From JAJPHF01 sp035293805 (GTDB taxonomy: Bacteria > Chloroflexota > UBA6077 > JAJPHF01): a stretch of 64,000 nt of DNA. How positions within the stretch are numbered: position 1 is the first letter of the stretch; every line of letters starts with the position of its first letter. The DNA lies in the NCBI GenBank assembly GCA_035293805.1, contig DATGMD010000040.1, positions 124,001 to 188,000 on the forward strand, written 5' to 3'. The notes under the pieces are model-generated. The model made no database searches. It had not been told where the DNA came from and saw nothing but the letters and a program-made list of their open reading frames with translations. The position numbers and the translations under genes are program-made. Shown in pieces: positions 34,533 to 43,009 of this stretch.

Positions 34533-35636
34533 CTACTCGCGGTACGGGCCGAGCTGCTGCACGGCGTAGTCGGTGAAGCGCGTGTCGAGCACTTCCGACA
34601 GCGGGGGCGCCTGCGTCACCGCGCCCTTCTCCACCAGCCAGTCGAGGTCCTCTTGCAGCGCCTGCACGTTCGTCTCGCCCGAGGGCGGCAGCCGAATGAT
34701 CGTCATGCGGTCGTACAGGGCCGGGTCCTTGATGCCGGTGTTGCGGATCAGCGTGGCGACCACCTCGGCGCGGCCCACGTTCTTCGTGAAGGCGTCCTCG
34801 TACTCGCGCACGCCGCGCAGCAGGGCCGTCATGAACCGTCGGCCGGCGTCGGGCTGGTCCTGCGTGAGCCGCGGCGCGTAGACCCAGATCGAGGCCGGGT
34901 GGTTGGGCACGAGATCGGCCATCTCGTGCCACTTGCCGGCGATGCCCTGCTCGATCACGCTCGTGGCGAACGGCTCGGACAGGTACCCGAGGTCGATGCC
35001 CTTGTTGCCGAGAGCCGCGACGGCATCGGGGAAGCCGAGCGTTACCCAGTTCACGTCGTCGTCGCTGACGCCGCCCTGTTTGAGCGCCTTGTCGATCGCC
35101 AGCGTGGCGATGCTGAACGACGCCGGGCGCGAGATCGTCTTGCCGCGCAAGCTGGCGTAGTCGGCAAGCTGGCCGCTGTCGAGCAGGTCCTTCCGCGCCA
35201 CGATCAGCTGCGAGCGCCCGGGCGCGTGGACGGCCGCCGTGGCGACCATGCGGAGCGGGATGCCGCGGGCGATGGCGTTGAACATGCCCGGCACGAAGCC
35301 GCCCTGACCGACGTCGATCTCGTTGGTCCCGAGCGGCGCGATCTGCGGCTCGAGCGACGGGAACCGCACCGTCTCGACGTCCAGCCCCTCCTCCGCGAAG
35401 TAGCCTTTCTCCTTGCCAATGTATAGCCCGGCGAGCGTGCCGCTCAGGCTGTCGGCGACCTTCACGGTGATGGGCGCCGGCGGCGTCGTCGCGGCGCCGG
35501 CCGGCTGGGCGCTCGTCGGCGCCGAGGCGTCGGCCGGCGCCGCGGGCGCAGCGGTGGGCGGGCGGGCCGGCGCGCAGGCGGCCAGCCCCAGCGCGAGCGC
35601 GGCCGGCAGGATCGACCGAGCGAGGGTCAACGCCAT
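34533..35636 (-). CDS. ABC-type substrate-binding lipoprotein (NMT1/SsuA-like)
   Basis: 367 residues. Signal LPAALALGLAAC (Cys21), Ala/Pro linker, then VKVADSLSGTLAGLYIGKEK and GYFAEEGLDVETV, typical of the family. NPHPASIWVYAPRLT-like segments and the C-terminal module VLDTRFTDYAVQQLGPYRE tie it to the SBPs at 6752, 13888 and 16630. It lies downstream of the PqqC-like gene on the same strand (76 bases, with a 16-bp hairpin between), so the two may be linked or separated by that hairpin. No permease or ATPase is nearby. Confidence 0.85.
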   Translation of the reverse strand: MALTLARSILPAALALGLAACAPARPPTAAPAAPADASAPTSAQPAGAATTPPAPITVKVADSLSGTLAGLYIGKEKGYFAEEGLDVETVRFPSLEPQIAPLGTNEIDVGQGGFVPGMFNAIARGIPLRMVATAAVHAPGRSQLIVARKDLLDSGQLADYASLRGKTISRPASFSIATLAIDKALKQGGVSDDDVNWVTLGFPDAVAALGNKGIDLGYLSEPFATSVIEQGIAGKWHEMADLVPNHPASIWVYAPRLTQDQPDAGRRFMTALLRGVREYEDAFTKNVGRAEVVATLIRNTGIKDPALYDRMTIIRLPPSGETNVQALQEDLDWLVEKGAVTQAPPLSEVLDTRFTDYAVQQLGPYRE

Positions 35637-35658
35637 GGGGCTCTCCCTGGAACCAGTT

Positions 35659-35693
35659 GTAGCGAAGGCTTGGCGTAGCCAAGCCTTCGCTAC
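35659..35693. repeat. Perfect hairpin with GTA loop
   Basis: GTAGCGAAGGCTTGGC, loop GTA, then the exact reverse complement (16-bp stem), between two minus-strand genes. It resembles the larger GTA-loop hairpin at 45603-45653. Termination or mRNA stabilisation between the two genes is possible. Confidence 0.55.
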
Positions 35694-35712
35694 GACCTTG
35701 CTTGTCTTCTGG

Positions 35713-36465
35713 TTAGCGGGCGGCGCGATAGTAGGGGCTCGGCCCCCATTCGGCCTGGAACTCGTTCCAGCGCTCGTCGGTCAGCTTGTAGCCGAGGACG
35801 TAGTGGATGTAGATGCCGTCGATGTAGAACCAGCGCTTCTCGGCGCCCTCGCGCGCCGCCAGTATCGCGCGCTGGCGCTGCTCCTCGCTGCGCGCGTACT
35901 TCTCGATGATGTCGTAGGCGCGGCCGCCATGCTCGGTGTCGGCCTCGACGTGGACCGGAAAGTAGGCGATCTGCTCGTCGGTGCAGCCGTAGTGCGTCTT
36001 CAGCGCCGGCACGATGTCGCCGTAGAGCGTCGGCGGCTGCGACTCCATGCCGATCTGCTTGCCGGCGATGGACTCGACGAGCGAGCGCTGGCGGGTGAGG
36101 ATCCACGCCCAATCGAGCACGGCCTGGGTCGTGGGGAGCGGCTTCGAGCGCTTGACGGCCTCGGGGTCGAGCCCCATCGCCGCGCCGAAGCGCAGCAGGA
36201 TCTCGATGTGTGGCTCCTTGGGGTCCATCTCCTCGGCGAGGCTCTGCCGGTACATCTCCCGCACGTCCTCGTAGGGGATGTCGACCAGGTTGATGCCCGA
36301 CAGCCAGACGATATCCTTGGTGTAGTGGTAGTGCTCCTGCACCCAGCCCGCGATGGCCTCGCGGGGCAGCTTGCCCTCGCGCCAGAGCTGGTAGTAGGGG
36401 TGGTGGCGGCAGTGGCGGCTCTCGACCGCCGCGCGTAGCTCGTCTCGCAAAGTGGCGATTGCCAT
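35713..36465 (-). CDS. PqqC/TenA-like (heme-oxygenase fold) diiron protein
   Basis: 250 residues, mostly helical. HHPYYQLWREGKLPREAIAG and WVQEHYHYTKDIVWLSG near the N-terminus and YFPVHVEADTEHGGRAYDII near residue 170 give the His/Glu/Asp pattern of PqqC-like and HDO-type proteins (CADD, SznF, iron-binding oxidases of one fold). Such proteins catalyse O2-dependent ring or amine oxidations. PQQ synthesis genes are absent, so it is not a true PqqC. The N-terminal ATG follows GGAGAG. The family name is well supported; the reaction is not. Confidence 0.75.
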   Translation of the reverse strand: MAIATLRDELRAAVESRHCRHHPYYQLWREGKLPREAIAGWVQEHYHYTKDIVWLSGINLVDIPYEDVREMYRQSLAEEMDPKEPHIEILLRFGAAMGLDPEAVKRSKPLPTTQAVLDWAWILTRQRSLVESIAGKQIGMESQPPTLYGDIVPALKTHYGCTDEQIAYFPVHVEADTEHGGRAYDIIEKYARSEEQRQRAILAAREGAEKRWFYIDGIYIHYVLGYKLTDERWNEFQAEWGPSPYYRAAR

Positions 36466-36563
36466 CGTGTTTCTCTCCTTGTCGGCCGTGCTCGGTGTCT
36501 CTCACCATAATCGGTCGCCGCGCCGCCGTCAATCACGGCGCGGCCCGCGGCCTGGCGCGCCGC

Positions 36564-36683
36564 GCTCAGCAGGTGGCCTCCCTCAACCTCGCCGCCGTGA
36601 ACGGCGGGCCAGAAAGCGCCGTCCGGGTCCGCCGTTCACGGCGGCGGCCGGAAAGTCATTGGAGCCGGGGCCAGGTGCTCAGG
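36564..36683. repeat. Nested palindromic element, family A, copy 2 (about 120 bp)
   Basis: Outer arms GCTCAGCAGGTGGCC and GGCCAGGTGCTCAGG; inner arms GCCGCCGTGAACGGCGGGCC and TCCGCCGTTCACGGCGGC. Less perfect than copies 1 and 3. It lies in a divergent gap, without an adjacent stop codon. Confidence 0.7.
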
Positions 36684-36698
36684 CGCGCGGCGCCGTGG

Positions 36699-36727
36699 TG
36701 GACGCTCCGCGCGGCCATTGCTATCAT
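36699..36727 (+). promoter_or_regulatory. Candidate promoter (TGGACG, 17 bases, TGC-TATCAT)
   Basis: A partial -35 (4 of 6), 17-base spacing and an extended -10 TGCTATCAT, 181 bases before the SBP-like gene at 36909. Confidence 0.4.
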
Positions 36728-36908
36728 GCGGCGGCCGCACCGCGCAACGACCGCGGCGCCCGACGCCGCCACGCGCCCGGCGGGGGTGCCGCGGGCGCGC
36801 GAAGCGATTCCTTGACGCCGGGCCGACCGGGGGACCACACTTCCGGCCGCAAGCGCGGCTGCCGCGAGGCCGGCGTGGCGCGCCGGGCCGCGCACGGAAG
36901 GAGGGGCC

Positions 36909-37889
36909 ATGGCGCTGCCGCTGAACCTCGTGTACCGCTCGCGGGCGATCCAGTACCCGCTGATCGCCGCGATGAACGCCTGCGACGCCTGGGAGCGCGC
37001 CGGGATCGACCTGCAGAGCGTCACCTACGTCGCGGGCGCCGACAAGTCGGACCCCATGCTGGTGCGCGGCGAATGCGACTTTATCTTCGGCAGCCACATC
37101 AGCCCGTATATCCACCGCTACCACGGCCAGCCGTTCGTGTACCTCGGGCAGACGGTGAACTGGATCGACGACGCGCTCGTCTCCCGCGAGCCGATGCAGG
37201 ACCTGCGCGAGTTGGTGGGCAAGCGCCTGGCCGAGGACCCGCGCGTGACGCCCGAGCGGCACCACGGGCACCATCCGGGCGGAAACCACCTGCTGTACCT
37301 GCGCCGCGGCGGCGTCGATCCGCACGACCTGACCCTGGTACCCAGCCAGCAGCGCGAGCACTGGATGGACGTGGCGAACGGCGCCGCGGATGCCGCCTTT
37401 GCCTCCCCGCCGCAGGACGAGGACGCGCGCCGGGCGGGCCTGCACGTGCTGCGCCTGCCGCCGCTGCCGATGGTGCAGGCCAGCACCATGACCACCCTCT
37501 GGCCCACCGTGCAGGAGCGGCGGGAGCTGTGCGAGGCGGTGCTGAAGGCGACGATGATGGGCATCCACTTCTTCAAGACCCAGTCGGGGCCCATGTGGGA
37601 GGTCATGCAGCAGGATGTGGCGCGCGAGCTGCGGATCGACAGCGAAGAAGTGCTCCGCGCGCTCTTCCACCGCAACCAGGCGATCCTGGAGCCGCGGCTG
37701 TACCCGCGCGCTGAGGCGGTGGCCAACGCCTTCGAGCTGGCGATCATGGAGGAGCCGGCGGTGGCCGAGGCGCTGAACCCAATGAGTCTATGGGACGTTC
37801 ACCTGCTGCGCGAGCTGGAAGAGAGCGGGTTCGTGGACAAGCTGTACGGCGGCCAGGTGCCGGGCCCGGGCCACGTGCTGGAGCGCTGA
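36909..37889 (+). CDS. Cytosolic NMT1/SsuA-like SBP-fold protein
   Basis: 326 residues. No signal peptide; starts MALPLNLVYRSRAIQYPLIA right away, so this SBP-fold protein should stay in the cytosol. CDFIFGSHISPYIHRYHGQP and QTVNWIDDALVSREPMQDL and a conserved HHGHHPGG motif at about residues 119-126 are unusual and could bind metal. SD AAGGAGG fits the ATG. It opens a run with a bicupin (57 bases) and a UbiD-like protein (69 bases), which suggests an enzyme role similar to the dihydroxyphthalate-decarboxylase-like protein. Its exact family is uncertain. Confidence 0.65.
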   Translation: MALPLNLVYRSRAIQYPLIAAMNACDAWERAGIDLQSVTYVAGADKSDPMLVRGECDFIFGSHISPYIHRYHGQPFVYLGQTVNWIDDALVSREPMQDLRELVGKRLAEDPRVTPERHHGHHPGGNHLLYLRRGGVDPHDLTLVPSQQREHWMDVANGAADAAFASPPQDEDARRAGLHVLRLPPLPMVQASTMTTLWPTVQERRELCEAVLKATMMGIHFFKTQSGPMWEVMQQDVARELRIDSEEVLRALFHRNQAILEPRLYPRAEAVANAFELAIMEEPAVAEALNPMSLWDVHLLRELEESGFVDKLYGGQVPGPGHVLER

Positions 37890-37946
37890 GCGGGCCACGG
37901 CGCCCGCGCGGGGCGCCCGCGCGGCGCACGACGAAGGAGAGCGGAC

Positions 37947-39059
37947 ATGGCGACGACGGCTCCCGACGCCACCGAGGTCATGGAGAAGGTCAACGCCTAC
38001 GAGGCGTTCAAGCGCCAGGAGGGCATTCCCATCGTGCGCGGCTTCGCCGTCGAGGACCTGCGCACGGTCGAGGTGCAGCCGTGGGCGCGGAAGGGCGGCC
38101 GCGGCGCCTACATCTCGCTCGACGGCAACGGCGGCGTGAACGACGCCTACGTCTGCGAGATCCCGCCTGGCCAGGCCACCCACCCCGGCCGCCAGCTGTT
38201 CGAGGAGATGGTCTACGTCCTTGAGGGCAACGGCTCGACGCAGGTCTGGTACGACGACAACCGGAAGGTCTCCTTCGAGTGGAAAGCCGGCAGCCTGTTC
38301 GCCATCCCGCTCAACGCCATGCACCGCCACTTCAACGGCCGCGGCGACAAGCCCGCGCGCTTCCTCGCCGTCACCGACGCGCCGGTGGTCGTGAACCTGT
38401 TCCACAACCTCGACTTCGTGTTCAACACGCCGTTCACCTTCGACGACCGCTTCGCGGGGCAAGAGAACTACTTCGACGGCAAGGGGAAGCTCTGGCGGAC
38501 GGGCACCAACCGCTTCACGCTGGAGACGAACTTCGTGCCGGACACGCTGGGCATCGAGCTGTACACCTGGAAGGAGCGCGGGGCGGGCGGCAAGAACATC
38601 ACCTTCGAGCTGGCCCACAACACGATGGCGGCGCACATCTCGGAGTTCCCGGTGGGCACCTACAAGAAGGCGCACCGCCACGGCCCGGGCGCGCACGTCA
38701 TCATCCTGAGCGGCCAGGGCTACTCGCTCCTCTGGCCGGAGGGCGCGGAGCGCCGCCGCTGCGACTGGCGGCCGGGGACGATCGTCGTGCCGCCGAACCA
38801 CTGGTTCCACCAGCACTTCAACAGCGGCCCCGAGCCGGCGCGCTACCTGGCGCTGCGGTGGGGCAGCCGGCGCTACGACATGGGCGGCGCGATCAAGACC
38901 GAAGAGAAGACCGACGTGGACGTGCGGCTGGGCGGTGCGCAAATCGAGTACCCGAACGAGGACCCGGAGATCCACCGCATCTTCGAGGCCGAGCTGGCCC
39001 GCAACGGCGCCCCCTGCCGCATGAAGTCCATGGTCGAGTGGTGTACTGCGGAGCAGTAA
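37947..39059 (+). CDS. Two-domain cupin protein
   Basis: 370 residues with two cupin domains. The first has PPGQATHPGRQLFEEMVYVL and KAGSLFAIPLNAMHRHFN; the second has PVGTYKKAHRHGPGAHVIIL and RPGTIVVPPNHWFHQHFNSG. Metal-binding His pairs are clearest in the second domain (KKAHRHGPG) and in HxH of NHWFHQHF. Bicupins include gentisate dioxygenase, quercetinase and oxalate decarboxylase; none fits closely enough to name. It follows the SBP-like gene and precedes UbiD, separated from it by an exact palindrome. SD AAGGAGAG precedes ATG. Confidence 0.82.
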   Translation: MATTAPDATEVMEKVNAYEAFKRQEGIPIVRGFAVEDLRTVEVQPWARKGGRGAYISLDGNGGVNDAYVCEIPPGQATHPGRQLFEEMVYVLEGNGSTQVWYDDNRKVSFEWKAGSLFAIPLNAMHRHFNGRGDKPARFLAVTDAPVVVNLFHNLDFVFNTPFTFDDRFAGQENYFDGKGKLWRTGTNRFTLETNFVPDTLGIELYTWKERGAGGKNITFELAHNTMAAHISEFPVGTYKKAHRHGPGAHVIILSGQGYSLLWPEGAERRRCDWRPGTIVVPPNHWFHQHFNSGPEPARYLALRWGSRRYDMGGAIKTEEKTDVDVRLGGAQIEYPNEDPEIHRIFEAELARNGAPCRMKSMVEWCTAEQ

Positions 39060-39071
39060 CGAGTGCTGAGT

Positions 39072-39115
39072 GCTGAGTGCTGAGGATTGAGGCGCCTCAA
39101 TCCTCAGCACTCAGC
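39072..39115. repeat. 44-bp perfect palindrome with heptad repeats
   Basis: Arms of 22 bp meet without a loop (GCTGAGTGCTGAGGATTGAG and two more bases, then the complement). Three AGTGCTG heptads lie at its left end (39062-39082). Lies between the bicupin stop and the UbiD SD, so a folded mRNA could affect UbiD translation. Confidence 0.6.
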
Positions 39116-39128
39116 GCTGGGAGGACCG

Positions 39129-40724
39129 ATGGCGTACTACCGCGACCTGCGCGACTACCTGGCGGCGCTGGAGGAGCGCGGCCTGCTGATCCGCGTGCGC
39201 GATCCGGTGGACAAAGACACCGAGCTGCACCCGCTTGTGCGGCTGCAGTTCCGCGGGCGACCCGAGCCGGAGCGGCGCGCGTTCTTCTTCGAGCAGGTGC
39301 GTGGGGTGGACGGCCGCGCCTTCGACATTCCCGTCGCGGTGGGCTGCATGGCGGGATCGCGGCAGATCTACGCGCTCGGCATGCAATGCGACTCGGTCGC
39401 GGGGATCCCCGACAAGTGGGCCGCCGCGCAGGCCGGCGCGATCGCGCCGGTGCTGGTCGAGAGCGCGCCCTGCCAGGAAGTGGTCATCACCGGGGAGGCG
39501 CTGGAGCAGGGGCAGGGGCTCGACGCGCTGCCCATCCCGATCTCCACGCCGGGCTTCGACAACGCGCCGTACCTGACGGCCGGCCATTTCGTGACGCGCC
39601 ATCCCGAGACGGGCGTGCGCAACCTGGGCAACTATCGCGCCCAGCTCAAAAGCCCCACGCGCCTGGGGTGTCTCGCCGCCTGGTACCAGGACCTCGGGCG
39701 CCACTGGACCGCCTGGAAGGAGAAGGGCGAGCGCATGCCGGTGGCGGTGGTCATCGGCACGACGCCCAACCTCTCCTACTGCTCGACCTCCAAGCTGCCC
39801 AGCGACCTGGAAGAGTACGCCGTGGCTGGCGGGCTGGCGGGCGAGCCCGTCGAGCTGGTGCGCTGCAAGACGGTGCCCCTGGAGGTGCCGGCGAACGCCG
39901 AGATCGTCATCGAGGGCTGGATGCCCACCGACGAGCTGGAGATGGAGGGGCCGTTCGGCGAGTTCACCGGCTACATGGCCTCGCGCGGCCTGAACAAGTT
40001 CATGGAAGTGACGGCCATCACGCGGCGCCGCGAGCCGGTCTACCTGGCGTTCCTGAGCCAGTTCCCGCCCAGCGAAAGCTCGATCCTGCGCGGCGTGGGC
40101 CAGGAGCACAACATCAAGAACTTCCTGGCGGTCGAGCAGGGGTTGAAGGGCATCCTCGACGTGGCGCTGCACGAGTCGACCGGTAGCTGGGGCATGTGCG
40201 TGATCCAGGTGTCCCAGGAGAAGGGCGGCGACGCCGAGCGCATCCTGGGCGCGCTGGCCGAGCACCCGCGCCTGGTCAGCAAGCTGGTGGTCGTGATCGA
40301 CGACGACATCCCCATCCGCGATGCGAACGCGATCAACTGGGCGATCAGCTTCCGCTGCCAGCCGCACCGCGACGCGCGGATCGTCCGCGCGACGCAGCTC
40401 GCGCTCGACCCCTCGCTGGTGCCGTCCACCGACCGCCGCTCGGCCCAGTTCGACAAGCTGGAGGCATCGGCGCTGCTCATCGACGCGACGCGCAAATGGG
40501 CTTATCCGCCCCTCTCGCTGCCGCGTCGCGAGTACATGGAACGGGCCCGCGAGCGCTGGGACCAGTTGGGCCTCGGGCCGCTGCAGCTCAACGAGCCCTG
40601 GTTCGGCTACCCGCTCGGCGCGTGGACGGACGAGGTGGCGGCGGAGGCGGCGCGCGCCGTCGAGGGCCGCTACTGGGAGACGGGCGAGGACGCCCGGGCC
40701 ACGCGCCAGAAGATCGACCAGTAA
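39129..40724 (+). CDS. UbiD family (de)carboxylase
   Basis: 531 residues. DKDTELHPLVRLQFRGRPEP opens the domain; PISTPGFDNAPY and the catalytic region EMEGPFGEFTGYMA (E-x-x-x-F-G-E) are typical of the prenylated-FMN-dependent UbiD family, which decarboxylates aromatic and alpha,beta-unsaturated acids. TRKWAYPPLSLPRREYMERA is the C-terminal family segment. The cofactor partner UbiX is not in the window, so prFMN is made elsewhere. SD GGGAGG precedes ATG 39129. Paralogue of 53993-55642; the proteins at 48546 and 51095 form a second subfamily. Confidence 0.9.
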   Translation: MAYYRDLRDYLAALEERGLLIRVRDPVDKDTELHPLVRLQFRGRPEPERRAFFFEQVRGVDGRAFDIPVAVGCMAGSRQIYALGMQCDSVAGIPDKWAAAQAGAIAPVLVESAPCQEVVITGEALEQGQGLDALPIPISTPGFDNAPYLTAGHFVTRHPETGVRNLGNYRAQLKSPTRLGCLAAWYQDLGRHWTAWKEKGERMPVAVVIGTTPNLSYCSTSKLPSDLEEYAVAGGLAGEPVELVRCKTVPLEVPANAEIVIEGWMPTDELEMEGPFGEFTGYMASRGLNKFMEVTAITRRREPVYLAFLSQFPPSESSILRGVGQEHNIKNFLAVEQGLKGILDVALHESTGSWGMCVIQVSQEKGGDAERILGALAEHPRLVSKLVVVIDDDIPIRDANAINWAISFRCQPHRDARIVRATQLALDPSLVPSTDRRSAQFDKLEASALLIDATRKWAYPPLSLPRREYMERARERWDQLGLGPLQLNEPWFGYPLGAWTDEVAAEAARAVEGRYWETGEDARATRQKIDQ

Positions 40725-40732
40725 CTGCCTGC

Positions 40733-40838
40733 AGCGGGGTCGCCGATCGATAGGGCGGTATAGGGGGCGCGAACGATAAGGACACCTCGCCTCCTGGGAC
40801 CACAGCGGGGTCCCAGATCGACAGGGCGGTGCAGGGCG
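40733..40838 (+). repeat. Tandem imperfect direct repeat
   Basis: Two copies, about 70 bases apart, of AGCGGGGTCnCnGATCGAnA followed by GGGCGGT. They begin at 40733 and 40803, downstream of the UbiD gene. Confidence 0.4.
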
Positions 40839-40849
40839 GCCCCCGTTCC

Positions 40850-40894
40850 GTAGCGCGGGTTGCTTGTCGCCCGCGGCGGCCCGCCGGCCGCAAC
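40850..40894 (-). repeat. Intergenic repeat, family B short form, inverted copy
   Basis: Reverse complement of the element at 16563-16608 with about two mismatches, 111 bases before the next amidohydrolase gene. Confidence 0.5.
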
Positions 40895-41004
40895 CCCGGC
40901 GCCGCGAGCGACGGTTCAGGGCTGACGCAGACCGCTGTAGAGCGAGCGACGCGGTTGGGGAGGGGCTGGGACGGTAGCATGCCGCCCCGGCGAAGGAGAG
41001 AGCC

Positions 41005-42099
41005 ATGCGCGTGATCGACGGCGACGGCCACATCTTCGAGGACAACCAGGCGCTGGCCAAATACCTGCCCGCCGACTACCACGTGCCGCGCGTGCCCGAG
41101 CGCTGGTTCCCGCCGCTCGACCGCTTCCACTCGTTCATTGGCCAGACGCCGCCCGGCTCCTTCCGACAGGTGGGGCCGGACGGCTGGCTGGAGTTCATGG
41201 AGGACGTGGGGCTCGAGTCGGCGGTGCTCTACCCGACCGGCGGGCTGGCCTACGGCAACGTGTTCCACCTGGACTGGGCGATCGCGCTCGGCCGCGCCTA
41301 CAACGACTGGCTGGCGGAGGCGTACCTGCGGCGCAGCCCGCGCTTCAAGGGGATGGCGCTGATCCCCATGCAGGAGCCCGAGGCGGCGGTGGTCGAGCTG
41401 CGCCGCGCCGTGGAGGAGCTGGGTTTCGTCGGCGCGATGCTGCCGTCCACCGGGCTGAAGGACCATCTCGGCGCGAAGGAGTACTGGCCGGTCTACGCCG
41501 AGGCCGACCGGTTGGGCTGCGCCTTGGGCGTCCACGGCGGCGCGCACGGCGGCCTCGGCTTCGAGCACCTGAACAACTACACCCCCGTCGGCGCGCTGGG
41601 TCACCCCTTCGGCCTGCTGATCAACTTCGCGGGCGTCCTGTTCAACGGCGTGCTCGACCGCTTTCCGAACGCCCGCTGGGGCTTCATGGAGGGCGGCGTC
41701 GCCTGGCTGCTGCTGGCGCTGGAGCGCTTCGAGCGCGCCCACGCGACCCACGTCCAGTACAACCCGCGCGGCGAGCTGGCGCCGCGCGCCGATGAGAGCG
41801 TGGTGGCCTACATCCGCAAGCACGTGGGCGAGGGCCGCCTGTACGTCGGCTGCGAGGGCGACGAGCCGATGCTGCCCGCCGCCGTGCAGCAGGTTGGCGC
41901 GGGCGCCTTCGTCTTCTCGTCGGACTTCCCGCACGAAGTGAACAACGACATCTGCAAGCACGAGATCGGGGAGCTGCTGGAATCGTCCGCGCTGAGCCCG
42001 GCCGACAAGGAAGGCGTCCTCTGGCGCAACGCCGCGCGCTTCTACGGCCTCGAAGAGGGCGCGAGCGCCGCCACGCCGCCCGTCGCCGCCCGCGCGTGA
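41005..42099 (+). CDS. Amidohydrolase 2 family protein (COG2159)
   Basis: 364 residues. The start MRVIDGDGHIFEDN holds an early metal-binding His, LGVHGGAHGGLGF supplies further His residues and FSSDFPHEVNNDI supplies the Asp-His pair of the amidohydrolase barrel. Related to the protein at 12738. The family includes ACMSD-like decarboxylases and lactone hydrolases; a substrate for this gene cannot be chosen. SD AAGGAGAG precedes the ATG. It stands 280 bases after the UbiD gene and may share its promoter. A 36-bp palindrome follows its stop. Confidence 0.87.
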   Translation: MRVIDGDGHIFEDNQALAKYLPADYHVPRVPERWFPPLDRFHSFIGQTPPGSFRQVGPDGWLEFMEDVGLESAVLYPTGGLAYGNVFHLDWAIALGRAYNDWLAEAYLRRSPRFKGMALIPMQEPEAAVVELRRAVEELGFVGAMLPSTGLKDHLGAKEYWPVYAEADRLGCALGVHGGAHGGLGFEHLNNYTPVGALGHPFGLLINFAGVLFNGVLDRFPNARWGFMEGGVAWLLLALERFERAHATHVQYNPRGELAPRADESVVAYIRKHVGEGRLYVGCEGDEPMLPAAVQQVGAGAFVFSSDFPHEVNNDICKHEIGELLESSALSPADKEGVLWRNAARFYGLEEGASAATPPVAARA

Positions 42100-42120
42100 G
42101 GCTAGCAGGGGTAATCCTGA

Positions 42121-42156
42121 CCCAGCCGGTGGGCGCCGCGGCGCCCACCGGCTGGG
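42121..42156. terminator. Bidirectional terminator-like 36-bp palindrome
   Basis: CCCAGCCGGTGGGCGCCG followed directly by its reverse complement, centred between the convergent stops at 42099 and 42160. Confidence 0.6.
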
Positions 42157-42159
42157 CGG

Positions 42160-42774
42160 CTACCGTCCGAAGACTGCCTGATAGCGGCCGGCCTTCGGCA
42201 GCTCGGTCGGCACGAGCGTGTTCGCGTCGTCGAGCGGCTTGAAGCGGAAGCGCTCGATCGCGTCCACGTCGCCACTCAGGAAGCGCATGACGATCGAGCC
42301 GTTGGGATCGAGGGAGCGCGGGGTGTGAATCTCGCCCGGCAGGTAGGGGAACACGCTGCCTGCCGTCAGGTGTGCCGTCTCCACGACCTCCAGCTCGGTC
42401 GCGCCGGTGCCGGTGCTGCCGTCGGTGCGCCGATACTTGTTGATGGCGATCTCGCCGCGATAGACGCCGTACAGCACCCAGTAGGGCCCGTGGTCGTGCG
42501 GGGCGCCGCCGTTGCCCGCGAGATGGAAGTGCCCCATCTGCAGGAAGCCGAAATCCGGGTCGCGGTACAGCTCGCGCGCCGCCGGGCGGTCGCGCAGCAG
42601 GCCCGCGACCCACGCCTCGTCCGCCGGCGTCTCCCGCAGCAGCGCTTCGAGCAGCCGCCGGCCGCGCTCGGGCAGTGTGGCATCCTGCCCGGCGGCCCAG
42701 GCCGCCCGCATCTCGTCGACGAACCGCGTGAAGTGCGGTCCCAGCTCCAGCGTCCGAACTTGCTCAGTCGCCAT
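42160..42774 (-). CDS. Cysteine-dioxygenase-like cupin protein
   Basis: 204 residues. The segment NGGAPHDHGPYWVLYGVYRG carries the HxH and the following Trp/Tyr of cysteine-dioxygenase-type thiol dioxygenase cupins (COG5553), and AGSVFPYLPGEIHTPRSLDP the second cupin motif with its His. Such proteins bind Fe(II) and oxidise thiols, or act as general metal cupins; the thiol substrate is not evident here. The ATG at 42774 follows AAGGAGG. An extended -10 motif (TGCTAGAAT at 42825-42833, minus strand) lies 50 bases upstream. Confidence 0.78.
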   Translation of the reverse strand: MATEQVRTLELGPHFTRFVDEMRAAWAAGQDATLPERGRRLLEALLRETPADEAWVAGLLRDRPAARELYRDPDFGFLQMGHFHLAGNGGAPHDHGPYWVLYGVYRGEIAINKYRRTDGSTGTGATELEVVETAHLTAGSVFPYLPGEIHTPRSLDPNGSIVMRFLSGDVDAIERFRFKPLDDANTLVPTELPKAGRYQAVFGR

Positions 42775-42824
42775 GCCTGCCTCCTTCGCGGCGCGCACTC
42801 CGGGAGCCCCCGACCGGTGTGCTC

Positions 42825-42833
42825 ATTCTAGCA
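42825..42833 (-). promoter_or_regulatory. Extended -10 motif (TGCTAGAAT)
   Basis: Lies 50 bases before the cupin start on the minus strand; no -35 match. Confidence 0.4.
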
Positions 42834-43009
42834 CCCTGCTCGGCCGGCGGCGGCCGATTCGCGCTGCCGCCGAACCCGGTCCTGAGTAGATCGGCACCGC
42901 GCCGTCTTGACACCCGTCGGGTCGCGGTGGCATACCGAGGCCATTCGCGGCCCGGCCGAACGTGGGCCGCGACGGCGCCCGCGGCTGAGCCGCGGCGGAT
43001 GGAGCCATC

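Larger units (their letters stand above)
36466..36908. other. Divergent intergenic region, 443 bp
   Basis: Contains palindromic element copy 2 and a promoter-like motif. The rest is GC-rich with no supported gene. Confidence 0.5.

Noticed and set aside
39062..39082. Heptad repeats as a CRISPR array
   Set aside because: Units are 7 bp, contiguous and have no spacers; no cas genes nearby.
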